Under the pieces are notes generated by a model. The model did not search any database. It saw only the letters and a list, made by a program, of their open reading frames with translations, and was not told the DNA's origin. A stretch of 7,072 nucleotides of DNA, taken from contig JAPORL010000083.1 of assembly GCA_026712605.1 (NCBI GenBank), positions 1-7,072 on the forward strand. Reading direction: 5' to 3'. Below are positions 6,496 to 7,072 of the stretch, piece after piece; position 1 is the first letter of the stretch, and the number at the start of each line of letters is the position of its first letter. The DNA comes from Pseudobdellovibrionaceae bacterium (GTDB taxonomy: Bacteria > Bdellovibrionota > Bdellovibrionia > Bdellovibrionales > UBA1609). Position numbers and translations under genes: made by a program.

Positions 6496-6589
6496 ATAAT
6501 AAATAATTTTTTCAAAACTAAGTATTCGCTTTAAAATAGGATATTCAATTATACAATTTCCCTCTCGCTCATACTAAAAGTTACAAAAG

Positions 6590-6610
6590 AAAAATATATA
6601 AGATATTTTT
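6590..6610. terminator. Weak AT-only hairpin at the 3' end of the small secreted gene
   Basis: AAAAATAT (6590-6597) pairs with ATATTTTT (6603-6610) around the loop ATAAG. On the - strand it touches the stop codon of the small gene and is followed by a T-rich stretch. Having no G-C pair, it would be a poor intrinsic terminator. Confidence 0.2.
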
Positions 6611-6915
6611 TAATACTCACATTGCCATTTTTGGTCGTCACCAATTTCAAAATTTATTTGATCTGGAACTGAAAGCTTATTACTATAGTTTGTATATGTT
6701 GAGTACCAGTCTTGATATAGATACTTTGTATATCCTCCATCTTTTGTTTGGCAAGTTACCCATAAAATCCATACTTCCTCTGCCTCTGATATTAAAAAAT
6801 CTGAATTAACTATTCTTTCACAATCTTTAGGTAATGTAATAGTACATTGCTTTGCTTTAGTGTCTGCAAAAATTTGAAAAGAAAATAAGCTGATTAAAAT
6901 TAAAACTTTTTTCAT
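6610..6915 (-). CDS. Small secreted protein with four cysteines, unknown function
   Basis: A 101-residue protein that I do not recognise. A clear Sec signal peptide is visible: basic MKK, then a hydrophobic core VLILISLFSFQIF, with likely cleavage IFA^DTK after residue 17. The mature part is about 84 residues. It has four cysteines (24, 32, 55 and 99), enough for two disulfides, and is rich in Trp and Tyr (W49, W52, W70, W97 and the cluster YLYQDWYSTYTNY at 65-77). No lipobox cysteine follows the signal. It is therefore predicted to be periplasmic, or exported further and possibly a substrate of the adjacent T2SS, though adjacency alone does not show this. A good ribosome-binding site (GAAGGAAG, complement of 6917-6924) precedes the ATG. 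It is convergent with gspN and separated from it by the palindromic element. Confidence 0.75.
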   Translation of the reverse strand: MKKVLILISLFSFQIFADTKAKQCTITLPKDCERIVNSDFLISEAEEVWILWVTCQTKDGGYTKYLYQDWYSTYTNYSNKLSVPDQINFEIGDDQKWQCEY

Positions 6916-6916
6916 A

Positions 6917-6924
6917 CTTCCTTC
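6917..6924 (-). promoter_or_regulatory. Ribosome-binding site of the small secreted gene
   Basis: Read on the - strand, GAAGGAAG lies directly before the ATG at 6915. Its purine-rich sequence stands out from the AT background and supports the gene being real and starting here. Farther upstream, TATATT (6977-6982, - strand) is a possible -10 box, but no fitting -35 box is visible. Confidence 0.6.
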
Positions 6925-7028
6925 TGTATTTTCATCTCACTCTTAATTAATAAAAAACTATCAATTATTCAAATAAAATATACTTAAATGAAATTTTTTC
7001 ACACGAACTTTTAAAACTTAATCATAAA

Positions 7029-7072
7029 ATGAGATTTAAAAAAGTTATTTTTTACAGAAAAAAGACACTTAT
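7029..7072 (+). CDS. Possible start of a gene running off the right edge
   Basis: An ATG at 7029 opens a frame reading MRFKKVIFYRKKTL to the window edge. The same frame is open back to 6954 without an earlier ATG. There is no Shine-Dalgarno sequence before it and only 14 codons are visible, so no family can be named. It may be a chance open frame. Confidence 0.2.
   Translation, partial: MRFKKVIFYRKKTL

Larger units (their letters stand above)
6373..6498. repeat. 126-bp imperfect palindromic element with GC-richer core
   Basis: The outer arms 6373-6388 and 6483-6498 are perfect 16-bp inverted repeats (TATTTAAAATTTCATA and its complement). Pairing continues inward after one mismatch with ATATA/TATAT (6390-6394 with 6477-6481). 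It then continues with ATGTCCAAT (6397-6405) against ATTGAACAT (6466-6474), with one mismatch. After an internal loop, a core stem CACAAAGCG (6424-6432) pairs with CGCATTGTG (6442-6450), closed by CC-TAC-GG. The core is clearly more GC-rich than the surroundings. The element sits between the convergent ends of gspN and the small secreted gene. Its form recalls coding-compatible bacterial palindromic repeats such as Rickettsia palindromic elements, or a miniature transposable element. It may equally be a structured RNA or a bidirectional terminator. No transposase is nearby. Confidence 0.75.

Noticed and set aside
6373..6498. Integron attC site
   Set aside because: The element is palindromic but lacks the GTTRRRY/RYYYAAC core sites at its ends, and no integrase or cassette structure is visible.
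6373..6512. Simple intrinsic terminator for the gsp operon
   Set aside because: The outer stem is nearly pure A/T and the T run (6507-6512) is 8 bp beyond the stem, so the structure does not have canonical form. Termination remains possible but is not the best description.
7011..7070. C-terminus of a - strand gene entering from the right edge
   Set aside because: The frame is open for only 19 codons and gives no recognisable sequence. Such a stretch is expected by chance.

Overview
The window comes from an AT-rich bacterial genome (roughly 30% G+C by eye). It holds the distal half of a type II secretion system (T2SS) gene cluster on the + strand, a small secreted protein gene on the - strand, and a large palindromic element between them. 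A Gram-negative, double-membrane host is certain from the T2SS. The delta-type gspN after gspM, the low G+C and the enlarged Gsp proteins suggest a Bdellovibrionota/Deltaproteobacteria-like organism. That placement is inference, because no marker gene is present.

Region 1 (1-242) has no convincing gene. It is A-rich on the + strand and contains a perfect 12-bp-arm palindrome at 134-158. It could be the leader of the operon, but no strong promoter is visible.

Region 2 (243-6360) is six tightly packed genes in the canonical order gspI-gspJ-gspK-gspL-gspM-gspN. gspI/gspJ and gspJ/gspK overlap by 4 bp (ATGA), gspK-gspL are 26 bp apart, gspL-gspM 4 bp and gspM-gspN 12 bp, so they almost certainly form one transcript. 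GspI, GspJ and GspK are minor pseudopilins that build the tip of the periplasmic pseudopilus. GspL and GspM form the inner-membrane platform linking the cytoplasmic GspE ATPase to the pseudopilus. GspN is a membrane-anchored periplasmic accessory protein. gspC, D, E, F, G and H are not in the window and must lie upstream or elsewhere.

Region 3 (6361-6609) lies between the convergent ends of gspN and the small gene. It carries a 126-bp imperfect palindrome (6373-6498) with a GC-richer core. The palindrome is open in several frames and encodes mirror-placed 32-codon ORFs on both strands. It is the most unusual structure here and looks like a repeat or mobile palindromic element, or a structured RNA/bidirectional terminator.

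Region 4 (6610-7072) holds a 101-residue exported protein with four cysteines on the - strand, then its upstream region, and perhaps the first codons of a + strand gene running off the right edge.
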